Assembly (NCBI GenBank): GCA_004173515.1
Contig: SECN01000063.1
Span: 18,481 to 82,480 of the forward strand
Source: Myxococcaceae bacterium
Lineage (GTDB): Bacteria; Myxococcota; Myxococcia; Myxococcales; Myxococcaceae
Direction of reading: 5' to 3'
DNA: 64,000 bases
Of this stretch, positions 14,001 through 24,600 are shown in pieces. Under the pieces are notes generated by a model. The model did no database searches. It saw nothing but the letters and a program-made list of their open reading frames with translations, and was not told where the DNA came from. Numbering within the stretch: position 1 is the first letter of the stretch; each line of letters opens with the position of its first letter. The translations under genes and the position numbers were made by a program.

Positions 14001-17000
14001 GCGCCACGTCCGAAGCCAGGGGCTCGCGCGACAGGCTCCACAGGTGCACCACGTTCGCGAACGTGCGGCCCTGCTTCTTCAGCGCCTCCAGCACCGAGCA
14101 GTAGTCCTCGCGGCGCCTCGGATCCACCGTGTACGTGCCGTCCGCGCGCTGCTCGTAGCGCGCGCCCGGCACCACGCGGATGACGCCGTCACCCAGCTTC
14201 GGGGCGAGCGCGTCCGCCACGCCGGTGTCATCCGCGAACACCAGCCAGCCCGGGCCCGCTTCGTCCTGCGCCTTCGCGCGGGGCAGGGGCGAGAGCTTCC
14301 ACGACGGCGCGTAGAACCAGTCCGCCACGTCCGTGCGCTTCGTCAGCGACGCGGGCGCGTCCGAACGGGTGCCCGACCCCAGGGGCTTCGCTTCGATCCA
14401 GTAGCGCTCGCGCTGGAACGGGTAGGTGGGCAGCGGCACGCGGCGGCGCTGTTCGTTCGCCGCGAAGCCCTTCCAGTCCACCGACACGCCGCCCAGCCAC
14501 AGCCGGCCCAGCGCGCCCAGGAGCACCGGGAGGTCCGACGTCTGCTCGCGCGGGTGGCGCGTGGAGCTGACCAGGACGCGGCCTTCCGCGCCCGGCTGCT
14601 GCTTCGCCAGCGTCGCCAGCACCGTGCCCGGACCGACTTCCAGGAGGGCCGCCTGCGGCCACTTGCGCGACAGCTCCTGCAACCCGGCGGAGAAGCGCAC
14701 CGCCTGCCGCAGGTGCGTGGCCCAGTAGGCCGGGTCGGTCGCCTGCGCGGCGTCAATCCACGTGCCCGTCACGTTGGACAGGAAGGGCAGGGTGGGGGCG
14801 TTGAGCTTCACCTGCCGCACGCGCTCGGTGAAGGGCGCGAGGATGGGGTCCATCATCGCGGAGTGGAACGCGTGCGACGTGTGCAGCCGCGACACCTCCA
14901 CGCCCTGCGCCTCCAGCTTCGCCTGGAGCGCGTCCACCGCGTCGGTGGGACCGGCGACGACGGTGAAGCCCGGCGCGTTGACGGCCGCCACGGCGAGTCC
15001 GCCCGTCAGGAGCGGCTTGAGCGCGGACTCCTCCATGCGCGCGGACAGCATGGCGCCCGAGGGCAGCCCCTGCATCAGCTTGCCGCGCGCGGCGACCAGC
15101 GCCAGCGCGTCGTCCAGGGAGAACACGCCCGCGAGGCACGCGGCCACGTACTCACCGATGCTGTGACCCAGCATCGCGGAGGGCTTCACGCCCCAGGCCA
15201 TCCACAGCTTCGCGAGCGCGTACTCGACGACGAAGAGCGCGGGCTGCGTCAGCTCAGTGCGCGACAGCGCCTGCGTCGCGGCCTCCGCCTTCGCGGCCTC
15301 CGGGAAGAGCACCGTGCGCAGTTCCAGGCCCAGGTGCGGCGTCAGCTTGTCCGCGCACGCGTCCAGGTGCTTCTTGAACGTGGGCTCGGACGCGTACAGG
15401 TCGCGCGCCATGCCCACGTACTGCGAACCCTGACCGGGGAACAGGAACGCCACCGGCCGCTCGTGCACGTCCGGCGTCTGCGTCCACAGGCGGGGGCCAC
15501 CCTCTGCCTCCAGCGCGGCCAGCGCGTCATCCCGGTCGCGGCACACCAGCACGCGCCGCTTGCCCATCGCCTGCCGGCCCGTCTGGAGCGTGAAGGCCAC
15601 GTCGGAGAGCGCCTGCTCGGGGTGCGCCTTCAGGTGCGCGGCGAGGTTGCGCGTCGCCGCGTCCAGCGCCGCGTCGCTCTTCGCGGACAGCACCAGCAGC
15701 TGCGTGGACCGCGAGGCTCCGGACGCGGGCCGCGTGGGGGCCTCCTCCAGCACGACGTGCGCGTTGGTGCCGCCCACGCCGAAGGAGCTGACGCCCGCGC
15801 GGCGCGGGTGCTTGGGGTTCGCCTGCCAGTCGGTGAGCTTCGTGTTGACGAAGAACGGCCCGCCCGAGAAAGGAATCTCCGGGTTCACCTCCGTCACGTG
15901 GAGGCTGGGCGGAATCTGGCGGTGCTCCAGCGTCAGCACGGCCTTGATGAGGCTGGAGACGCCGGCCGCATTGGCCAGGTGCCCGATGTTGCTCTTGAGC
16001 GAGCCCACCGGAATCTTCGGAGGATTCGCCTTGGCCGCAGCGGAGCGGAACTTGAACGCCTTGTTGAGCGCGCGCACCTCGATGGGGTCCCCCATCTTCG
16101 TGCCGGTGCCGTGCGCCTCCAGGTAGCCGATGCTCTCCGGGGGCACGCCCGCTGCGCCCAGCGCCTCGCTGATAACGGTGGCCTGCCCCTCCACGCTGGG
16201 GGCGGTGAAGCCCACCTTCAGGGCGCCGTCGTTGTTGATGGCCGAGCCCTTGATGATGGCGTGGATGTGGTCGCCATCCTCGATGGCGTCCGCCAGCCGC
16301 TTGAGCACCACCACGCCCACGCCGCTGCCGAACACCGTGCCCTCCGCCTTCGCGTCGAACGCGCGGCAGTGGCCGTCCGGGGACACGATGCCGCCGGGCA
16401 CGAAGGGGTAGCCCTCCGGGTGCTTCACGTGCACGGACACGCCGCCCGCGAGCGCGACGTCGCACTCCTCGTTGAGCAGGCTCTGGCAGGCCGCGTGCGT
16501 GGCCACGAGCGACGTGGAGCACGCGCTGGTGATGGAGTAGCTGGGCCCGCGCAGGTTCAACTTGTACGCGACGCGCGTGGCGAGGAAGTCCCCGCCGTTG
16601 CTCACGTCCACCTGCACCTGATCCATGCCGCTCAGCTGGTCGAAGTTGGGGACCAGGTGGAACACCAGGTACGTGTTGGTGGAGGCGCCGGCGAACACGC
16701 CGATGGAGCCGTCGAAGCCCTCCGCCGTGTGGCCCGCCTTCTCCAGCGCCTCCCACGCGCACTCCAGGAAGACGCGGTGCTGCGGATCCATCAGCTCCGC
16801 CTCGCGGGGCGTGAAGCCGAAGAAGCCCGCGTCGAACAGCTCCATGCCCTCCAGCGCGGCGCTGGCCTTCACGTGGCGCGGGTCCTTGCGCAGGACGGGG
16901 TCCACGCCCAGCTTTTCCAGCTCCGCGTCCGGCACCGGGAGGATGGACTCCACGCCTTCGCGCAGGTTCCTCCAGAAGGTGTCCAGGTCGGGTGCGCCGG

Positions 17001-17064
17001 GGAAACGTCCGGCCATGCCGACGATGGCGATGGCCTGCGCGTCGATGTTCGATTCAGAGGACAT
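11095..17064 (-). CDS. PKS module KS-AT-KR-ACP with C-terminal ACP-like segment and sulfotransferase
   Basis: 1989 residues. KS (10-430) has an intact active-site Cys (SACSTSLVATH) and the HGTGT and GHLANAAG histidines. AT (about 545-850) has GHSIGEY and HAFH, typical of malonyl-CoA. The KR nucleotide loop is DGLTGIG and its catalytic Tyr position is Gln (VAQASASS), so reduction is unlikely. The ACP near 1458 has GGHSLLA. A second carrier-like segment (about 1520-1610, LPADSSLKGYDLHALGAEL) lacks the Ser expected after GYD. A PAPS-dependent sulfotransferase domain follows (about 1640-1910): HSSPRAGSTLFRVML is the 5'-phosphosulfate loop and YIYLYRHPLPVMES the 3'-phosphate region. The last 80 residues form an Ala/Pro linker and acidic docking tail. 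A carrier-ST arrangement recalls CurM of curacin biosynthesis, but here there is no thioesterase and an NRPS follows. Starts 38 bp after the previous gene. Confidence 0.93.
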
Positions 17065-17102
17065 GGGGTGTGCTCTTCAAACAAAGGGGTGCGGGAGGGG
17101 GA

Positions 17103-20100
17103 CTACGGCTCCTCGTCGGAGGCGCCGTCGCCCCGGCGGCTCGCGCGGCGGGCGCGACGGCGCTCTCCACGGCTGAGCGCCTCGGTGTCTTCAGGTGTGG
17201 CTTCCGCGTCCTCGGTGCCGCTGGCGGCCTTGAGCAGCTTCGCCAGCGCGCCCACGGTGGGGCCTTCGTAGAGGGTGACGGCGGGCAGCGCGACGCCGAA
17301 CTGTTCGCGCACGCGGGCGATCAGCTTCACGCCCACCAGCGAGTTGCCGCCCAGCTCGAAGAAGTTGTCGTGCACGCCCACCTGCGCGATGCCGAGCGTC
17401 GTCTCCCACAGGTGGGCGATCTGCTCCTCCAGCGCGTCGCGCGGTGGCACGTATGCGTTCTGGAGCGTGGGCCGGGGTGTGGTGCCCAGGGACGAGCCCA
17501 CGTCCTGCTTCGCCGCCGCCTCGGACTCCCGCGTCGCCGCCGGCTGCGACCACTTGCGCGCGCGGGCGCGCAGGTTGCTCGTGGACACCGCCACGTGGGA
17601 CACGGCGCCCAGCTGGAAGAGTTGCTCGAACGCGTCCTCGCCCTCGGAGAGGGTGATGGCCAGCGCGCCGAACGGGCTCTGCGTGCCCTCGGCGCGGGAC
17701 TCGAACTTCCACGCGTCCCAGCCCACGCTCATCCACGGCACCGGCGTCGTCTGGGACTGCTTCGTGGCGAAGGCGTCCATGAAGGACGTGGCCGCCGCGT
17801 ATGACGCCAGCCCCAGGCCGCCCAGCACCGCCGCCAGCGACGAGGACAGCACGCAGAAGTCCAGCGGGCGTCCGCGCAGCGCCTCCTCCAGCGCGTAGAG
17901 CCCGCGCACGCGGCCGTGGAAGGTGTCGCGCACGTCCTCCGGCCGGGTGTCCGGGATGGCCCGGAAGAGGGCCTGGCCCACGTCACCGGCCGCGAACACC
18001 ACGCCATGCAGCGCGCCGAAGCGCGACACCGCCGCGTCCACCGCCGCCTGCACCTGGACCTTGTTGGCCGCGTCCACGCAGACGGTGTGGACCTCCGCGC
18101 CCAGCGCCTCCAGCGCGAGCACCTGGAGGATGCGGCGGGCCACGGCGTCGTCCTCGGGGTTCGCCGCGAGGTGCGCGTCCCACTGCGCCCGCTCCGGCAG
18201 GCCCGTGCGGCCCGCGAGCACCAGCTTCGCCTTCGCCCGCTTCGCCAGGGACTTCGCATGCGCGAAGCCCAGCGTGCCGAAGCCGCCGATGAGCAGGTAC
18301 ACGCCGCCGTCGCGCAGCGGAATCTGCGCCGAGCGGGGCGCGTCCGCCGGAAGCGACTCGAACGTCTGCACCCAGCGGGCGCCGCCACGGTAGGCGATGA
18401 CGTTCTCCAACCTGGAAGGCGTGGCGCCCTCGGACAGCAGGGCCTCCACCAGCGCCGTCTCCTGCCAGCTGCCCGGAGGCGGCAGGCGCAGGTCCACGGC
18501 CTTCGCGGACAGGTGGCCGTACTCCTGCGGAATCACGCGCACCGGGCCCAGCACCGTGGCCAGCTCCGGGTTCGGCGCTTCCTCACCCAGCGATTGCATG
18601 CGGTTCGTGACGGCGACCAGCGACACCGGCCGCGTGCCGGGCTGACGGCCCAGCGCCTGCGCCAGGCCCATCAGGCCCAGGAAGCCCTTGCCCAGCGCGG
18701 ACTCGAAGTCCGCCTCGCCCTGCGCGTCGCCCACGCCCAGCGTGCCCAGGTGCAGGACGTGGTCCGGGGCCCTGCCCTGCGCGGTGAGCGCCTCCAGCAG
18801 CGTGCCTTCTCCGCCCAGCGCCAGCGTCCAGTGGTGCTCGTCGTGCTTCGCCGTGACGGCGCCCGGGGTGATGCGCAGCACGTCCTGTCCGGCCTCGCCC
18901 AGCTTGAGCGCGAGCCGCGTGCCCAGGCCCTCCGCCTCGTCGGGAAGGAACAGCCACCACGACGCCTTCTTCTCGCTCCAGGCGCCCTTCGGGGGCGGCA
19001 GGGCGCGCTGCCACGACGGCAGGTAGAACCAGCGGGCCACGGGCTGCTTCTGATCCGCGGAAACCCACTCGGCCCTCTCGCCGTCGACGGCCGGGGTCTC
19101 CTTGCGCGGATCCACCCAGTGGCGCTGACGCTCGAAGGGAGAGGTGGGCAGCGCGATGCGGCGGCGGCGCTCCTCGCCCCGGAACGCGTCCCAGTCCGCC
19201 TCCACGCCCTCCAGCCACAGCCGGCCCAGCGTGCCCAGCGCGTGGTCCAGGTCCGCGTGCTGCTCCTTTGGGTGGCGCAGCGAGTTGAGCAGCGCATGCC
19301 GCGCGCCCTTGTCCGGATGCTGCCGCGCCAGCGTGGCCAGCGTGTTGCCCGGGCCGACCTCCAGCAGGATGGCGTCCGACTCCTTCATCAGCTCCGCCAC
19401 GCCGTCCGCGAAGCGCACCGCGCCGCGCAGGTGCTTCGCCCAGTAGTCCGGGCTCGTGGCCTCCTCGGACGTCACCCAGGTGCCGGTGACGTTGGAGAGG
19501 TACGGCTTCTTCGGCGCCTGACGGGCCACCTTGCGCACCGCCTCGCGGAAGGCGTCCAGGATGGGGTCCATCATCGCGGAGTGGAACGCGTGCGACGTGT
19601 GCAGCCGCGAGCTGTTGATGCCCTGGAGCTTGAGCGTCTCCACGAACGCGTCCACCAGCGGCGTGGGGCCAGCGATGACGCAGGTGGCCGGGCTGTTCAC
19701 CGCCGCCACGGACAGGCCCGCGGGCAGCATGGGCGTCACGTGCTCCTCCGGCAGCGACACCGCGAGCATCGCGCCCGTGGGCAGCGACTGCATCAGCCGG
19801 CCGCGAGCGGCGACCAGCGCCAGCGCGTCGTCCAGGGAGAACACGCCCGCGAGGCACGCGGCCACGTACTCACCGATGCTGTGGCCCACCATCGCGTGCG
19901 ACGTCACGCCCCACGACTCCCAGAGCTTCGCGAGCGCGTACTCGATGACGAACAGCGCGGGCTGGGTGAGGCCCGTCTGCTTGAGGCGCTCCGAGGCCAG
20001 CTCGCGCGACTCCGCGGAGGGGTACAGCACGGTGCGCAGGTCCAGGCCCAGGTGCGGCTTGAGCTTCTCCGCGCAGGTGTCCACCTGGGCGCGGAACAGG

Positions 20101-21611
20101 GGCTCCGTCTCGTACAGGCCCTTGCCCATCTCCACGTACTGCGAGCCCTGGCCGGAGAACATGAACATCACCGGACGGCCGGTGTTCTCCGCGGTGCCGC
20201 TGAACACGCGGCCCGGCGTGCGCTCCTCCAGCGCCGCGACCAGGTCCGCCGTCGTGCGCGCCACCACCGCGCGCCGCTTGCCGAAGCGCTTGCGGCCCAA
20301 CTGGAGCGTGTACGCCACGTCCGCCAGCTCCGTCGCCGGGTGCTCCTGGAGGTGCGCGGCCAGCCGGTCCGTGGCGACCTCCAGCGATGCCTCCGTGCGC
20401 GCCGACAGCAGCACCACCTGCGCGGGGCGGCGGGGCTTGTCGGTGGCGGGCAATTCCGGCGCCTCCTCCAGGATGGCGTGCGCGTTGGTGCCGCCCATGC
20501 CCAGCGACGTGACGCCCGCGCGGCGCGGGGTGGAGCCCTTCGGGAAGTCGCGCAGCTCCGTGTTCACGTAGAACGGGCTGTTGGGAAAGTCGCACGCCGG
20601 GTTGGGCGTCTTGAAGTTGAGGCTGGGGACGAGCTGCTTGTGGTGCAGCGACAGCGCCGCCTTGATGAAGCCCACCGCGCCCGCCGCCGAGTCCAGGTGA
20701 CCGATGTTGCTCTTCACCGACCCCAGCGCGCAGAAGTTCTTCTTGTCCGTGCCCTGGCGGAACGCCTGCGTGAGCGCCGCCACCTCGATGGGGTCACCCA
20801 CCTTGGTCGCGGTGCCGTGGGCCTCCACGTAGCCGATGGTGTCCGGCTCCACGTTCGCCACCGCCTGCGCCAGCGCGATGACCTCCGCCTGCCCCGCGAC
20901 GGCCGGGGCCATGTAGCTGACCTTCTGCGAACCGTCGTTGTTCACCGCCGAGCCGCGCACCACCGCGTAGACGGTGTCTCCGTCCTTGAGCGCGTCCGAC
21001 AGGCGCTTGAGCGTCACCACCGCCGCGCCGTGGCCCGCGACGAAGCCCTCCGCCTCCGCGTCGAAGGTGTGGCAGTGGCCGTCCGGCGCCGTGGTGCCAC
21101 CCTCGTGGTACAGGTAGCCCGCCTTCTCCGGGAAGTGGATGGACACGCCGCCGGCCAGGGCCATGTCGCACTCGAACGACAGCAGGCTCTGGCAGGCGTA
21201 GTGGATGCAGGTGAGCGACGTGGAGGACGAGGACTGGACCGTGACGGCCGGGCCCTTCAGGTCCATCCGGTAGGCCACTTCCGTCGTCAGGCTGTCCTTG
21301 TCGTTGCCGATGGACGCCTGGAGGCTCTCCACTGACGCGACGTGCGCCAGGTGCGAGTACAGGTTGGAGAGCAGGTACGTGTTCATGCTCATGCCGCCGA
21401 ACACGCCCACGCGGCCGGGCTGCCGCTCCGGGCTGTAGCCGGCCGGGTCCGCGCCTTCGGCGATGAGCTCCTCGTCGGTGAAGAAGGTGATGCTCTCCAC
21501 GCCGCCGGTGAGGTTCTTCCAGAACTCGGCGAGGGTCTTCGCGCCGGGCAGGCGTCCGCCCAGGCCGATGACCGCGATGCCTTCCACTTCGGAGAGGGTG
21601 TCAGTGCTCAT
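17103..21611 (-). CDS. PKS module with damaged KS (active-site Ser) - AT - KR - ACP
   Basis: 1502 residues from the ATG at 21611, preceded by AAGGA at a 7-nt spacing (an in-frame start at 21632 has no such site). The KS is abnormal twice: the active-site block reads VQSSSSTSL, replacing the nucleophilic Cys by Ser, and about 53 residues including the DPQQR region are missing between GADPA and GYSPER compared with sister modules. The two KS histidines (EAHGTAT, IGHLDSAAG) remain. AT (GHSIGEY near 575, HAFH) looks intact and malonyl-specific. The KR (IGGFGTLG near 1108) keeps the catalytic Tyr (ASYAAAT near 1270) and is the only apparently active KR of the three modules. ACP GGNSLVG near 1422. 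The C-terminal tail is basic then acidic, a likely docking element. May be a decarboxylating or skipped module. Confidence 0.92.
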   Translation of the reverse strand: MSTDTLSEVEGIAVIGLGGRLPGAKTLAEFWKNLTGGVESITFFTDEELIAEGADPAGYSPERQPGRVGVFGGMSMNTYLLSNLYSHLAHVASVESLQASIGNDKDSLTTEVAYRMDLKGPAVTVQSSSSTSLTCIHYACQSLLSFECDMALAGGVSIHFPEKAGYLYHEGGTTAPDGHCHTFDAEAEGFVAGHGAAVVTLKRLSDALKDGDTVYAVVRGSAVNNDGSQKVSYMAPAVAGQAEVIALAQAVANVEPDTIGYVEAHGTATKVGDPIEVAALTQAFRQGTDKKNFCALGSVKSNIGHLDSAAGAVGFIKAALSLHHKQLVPSLNFKTPNPACDFPNSPFYVNTELRDFPKGSTPRRAGVTSLGMGGTNAHAILEEAPELPATDKPRRPAQVVLLSARTEASLEVATDRLAAHLQEHPATELADVAYTLQLGRKRFGKRRAVVARTTADLVAALEERTPGRVFSGTAENTGRPVMFMFSGQGSQYVEMGKGLYETEPLFRAQVDTCAEKLKPHLGLDLRTVLYPSAESRELASERLKQTGLTQPALFVIEYALAKLWESWGVTSHAMVGHSIGEYVAACLAGVFSLDDALALVAARGRLMQSLPTGAMLAVSLPEEHVTPMLPAGLSVAAVNSPATCVIAGPTPLVDAFVETLKLQGINSSRLHTSHAFHSAMMDPILDAFREAVRKVARQAPKKPYLSNVTGTWVTSEEATSPDYWAKHLRGAVRFADGVAELMKESDAILLEVGPGNTLATLARQHPDKGARHALLNSLRHPKEQHADLDHALGTLGRLWLEGVEADWDAFRGEERRRRIALPTSPFERQRHWVDPRKETPAVDGERAEWVSADQKQPVARWFYLPSWQRALPPPKGAWSEKKASWWLFLPDEAEGLGTRLALKLGEAGQDVLRITPGAVTAKHDEHHWTLALGGEGTLLEALTAQGRAPDHVLHLGTLGVGDAQGEADFESALGKGFLGLMGLAQALGRQPGTRPVSLVAVTNRMQSLGEEAPNPELATVLGPVRVIPQEYGHLSAKAVDLRLPPPGSWQETALVEALLSEGATPSRLENVIAYRGGARWVQTFESLPADAPRSAQIPLRDGGVYLLIGGFGTLGFAHAKSLAKRAKAKLVLAGRTGLPERAQWDAHLAANPEDDAVARRILQVLALEALGAEVHTVCVDAANKVQVQAAVDAAVSRFGALHGVVFAAGDVGQALFRAIPDTRPEDVRDTFHGRVRGLYALEEALRGRPLDFCVLSSSLAAVLGGLGLASYAAATSFMDAFATKQSQTTPVPWMSVGWDAWKFESRAEGTQSPFGALAITLSEGEDAFEQLFQLGAVSHVAVSTSNLRARARKWSQPAATRESEAAAKQDVGSSLGTTPRPTLQNAYVPPRDALEEQIAHLWETTLGIAQVGVHDNFFELGGNSLVGVKLIARVREQFGVALPAVTLYEGPTVGALAKLLKAASGTEDAEATPEDTEALSRGERRRARRASRRGDGASDEEP

Positions 21612-21659
21612 GGAGCCGTCCTTCAAAAACAAAAACCTGGGGTGACTGAAAGTCGTCGG

Positions 21660-24600
21660 TTACTTGCCGCGGCCGCGCGTCTGCTGACGCCGTGCCTGGG
21701 CGGCCCTGCGGCGCTCCGCCTCGTCCTTGATCTTCTGGGAGGCGGCGCCGGAGTCCTCGCCCTTGTGGGCCAGGTGCTGCGCGAGCGCGCTCACGGTGGT
21801 GAACTTGAACATGTCCACCAGCGCCAGGTCCGCGCCCAGCTCCTCGCGCATCCGCCGGTGCGCCTGCGCGATGAGCAGCGAGTTGCCGCCCAGCTCGAAG
21901 AAGTTGTCGTGCAGGCCCACGCGCTCCACCTTCAGCACCGACTGCCAGATGGCGGCCACGCTGCGCTCCACCGCGCTCTGTGGCTGGGCGTAGGCCACGG
22001 CGGACGCGAGCCGGGCCCCCTCCGGCGCGGGCAGCGCCTTCGTGTCCACCTTGCCGTTGGTGGACAGGGGCAGCGCGGACAGCGGCACGTACGCGGACGG
22101 CAGCATGTACGGCGGCAGCGCCTCCGCGAGGAACGTGCTCAGGTCCGTGTGCGTGGGCGCGGGCTCCGTGAGCACCAGGTACGCGACCAGCCGCTTGTCG
22201 CCCGGCGAGTCCTCGCGCGCCATCAGGAACGCGTCGCGCACGGCGGGGTGGCGGCGCACGGCGGCCTCCACCTCTCCCAGCTCGATGCGGAAGCCGCGGA
22301 TCTTCACCTGATCATCCGCGCGGGACAGGAACGTCAGCACGCCGTCCGGCAGCCAGCGCGCGCGGTCGCCCGTGCGGTAGAGCCGCTCGCCCGGGTGGAA
22401 CGGGTCCTCGACGAAGCGCTCGGCGGTGAGCTCCGGCCGGCTCCAGTAGCCGCGCGCGAGCCCCAGGCCGCCCACGTACAGCTCGCCGGACGCGCCCACG
22501 GGCAGCAGGTTGCGCTCCGCGTCCAGCACGTACACGTCCGTGTTGATGATGGGCCGGCCGATGGGCACCCACGCGTGGCCCTGCAGGTCCTCCACCGCCA
22601 TCCGGTGGTAGGTCGTGCACACGGTCGTCTCCGTGAGGCCGTAGCCGTTCACCACCGGCGTCGTGGCGAGCAGTTTCTCCACGTCGCTGGCCACCAGCGC
22701 CTCGCCTCCGGAGAGCACGAGCCGCAAGGGCGGCAGCTCCTCCAGGCGCGCGTTGAGCCCCGCGATGACCGCGGGCACGGTGCTCACGATGGTGACGGTG
22801 TGGCGGGTGATGAGCTGGAAGAGCTTCTCCTGGTCGAGGATCTCATCCTCGGTGGGCAGCACCAGCGCGCCGCCCGTGCACAGCAGCGGGAGGATCTCGC
22901 CCACGAAGCTCGCGGACGCCACCGACGTGAGCGGCAGCATCCGGTCCTTCGCCGTGGGCGCGTACGACTCCACGAACGAGCGCACCAGGTTCGAAAGGCC
23001 CCCGTGCTCCAGCATCACGCCCTTGGGCTGACCGGTGGAGCCGGAGGTGTAGACGACGCACGCCAGGTCGCCGGCGCGCACCGGCGCGGAGGCTTCCGGG
23101 GACAGCGCCCCGTCCAGCGGCTGGTCCACGAACAGCGTGCGCGCGGACGTGTCCGGGGGCAGCGTGCGCTGGAGCCAGGACTGCGTGAGCAGCACCGGGG
23201 CCCGCGTGTCCGTCAGGACGAAGGCCACGCGCTCGGAGGGGTAGGCGGGGTCGATGGGGACGTAGGCCGCGCCCGTGGCCATCACGGCCAGCACGGACAC
23301 CAGCGTCTCCACGGAGCGCTCCAGGCAGATGCCGACGACGTCGCCCGGCTTCACGCCCGAGGCGCGCAGCCACCCGGCGAGCTGTCCTGAACGCTCCGCC
23401 AGCTCGCGGTAGGTGAGCTGGGAGTCCTTGAAGAGGACCGCGACGTGGTCCGGTGTGCGGGCCACCTGGGAGGCGAAGAGCGCGGGCAGCATGTCCGCGT
23501 CGGTGAGCGCCACGCGCGGGCCGCGCCAGCCTTCGAGCAGCTGGTGCTGCTCGTCGGAGGTGAGCAGCGGCAGGCGGGACAGGGCGCGGCGCGGCTGCGC
23601 GGCGATGCCGGCCAGGAGCGTGCGCAGGTGCCCGGCCATGCGCTCGATGGTGCCCGCCTCGAAGAGGTCGGTGTTGTACTCGAAGGAGGCGACCAGCTCG
23701 CCGTCCGCCTCGCCCATGGTGAGGGTGAGGTCGAACTGCGCGCCGCCGTGCGACAGCACCAGCGATTCGATGGGCAGGCCCGCGACGGTGGCGTGCGCGC
23801 CCGGGATGTCCAGGGCGAAGGGCGTCAGGCCGCGCTCATCCAGCTTGGACGCGCGCTGGTAGACGAACATCACCTGGAACAGCGGCGAGCGGCTCTGGTC
23901 GCGCACCGGCTGCAACCGGTCCACCAGCGCGCTGAAGGGGTAGTCCTGGTGCTCCAGCGCGCCCAGCATCGTCTGGCGCGTCTGGGCCAGGTAGTCCGTG
24001 AAGGACAGGGACGGGGAGGGCCGCGTGCGCACCACCAGCGGGTTGACGAAGTAGCCGGTGATGCCCGCCAGCTCCGCACGCCCCCGGCCCGCGCTCACCA
24101 CGCCGAGCGTGAAGTCCTGCTGGCCGGTGTAGCGGTGCAACAGGGCCTGGAAGGCCGTCTGGAGCACCATGTTGGGCGTGGCGCCGTGGTCGCGCGCCAG
24201 CGACTTCACCGCGGCGGTGATGCCCGCGTCCAACCGCGTGGTGTGGACCCGGCCGTTGAAGGTCTGCACCGGGGGACGCGGGTGGTCGGTGGGCAGCTCC
24301 AGCACCGGCAGCGTGCCGGAGAGCTGCTCGCGCCAGTACTTCTCCAGCGCCTGTCCGCGCGCCCCGGAGAGCATCTCCGCCTGCCAGCGCGCGTAGTCCG
24401 CGTACGTGCGCGCGGGCGCCGCGAGCGTGGGACGCCGGCCCAGCCGCAGCGCCGGGTAGAGCGTGTCCAGCTCCTCCGCCATCACCGCCAGCGACCAGAA
24501 GTCGGTGACGACGTGGTGCATGCAGATGAGCAGCGCGTGGTCGTCCGAAGCGCGCGACACCAGCCGCACGCGCAACAGCGGCCCCTGCTCCAGGTCGAAC

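Noticed and set aside
12457..17271. Very long plus-strand open frames opposite the PKS genes (also 3206-6124, 17916-21335 and 23445-27371)
   Set aside because: They are antisense shadows of GC-rich genes: Arg, Gly, His and Ala-rich, without domains, and each overlaps a convincing minus-strand synthase.
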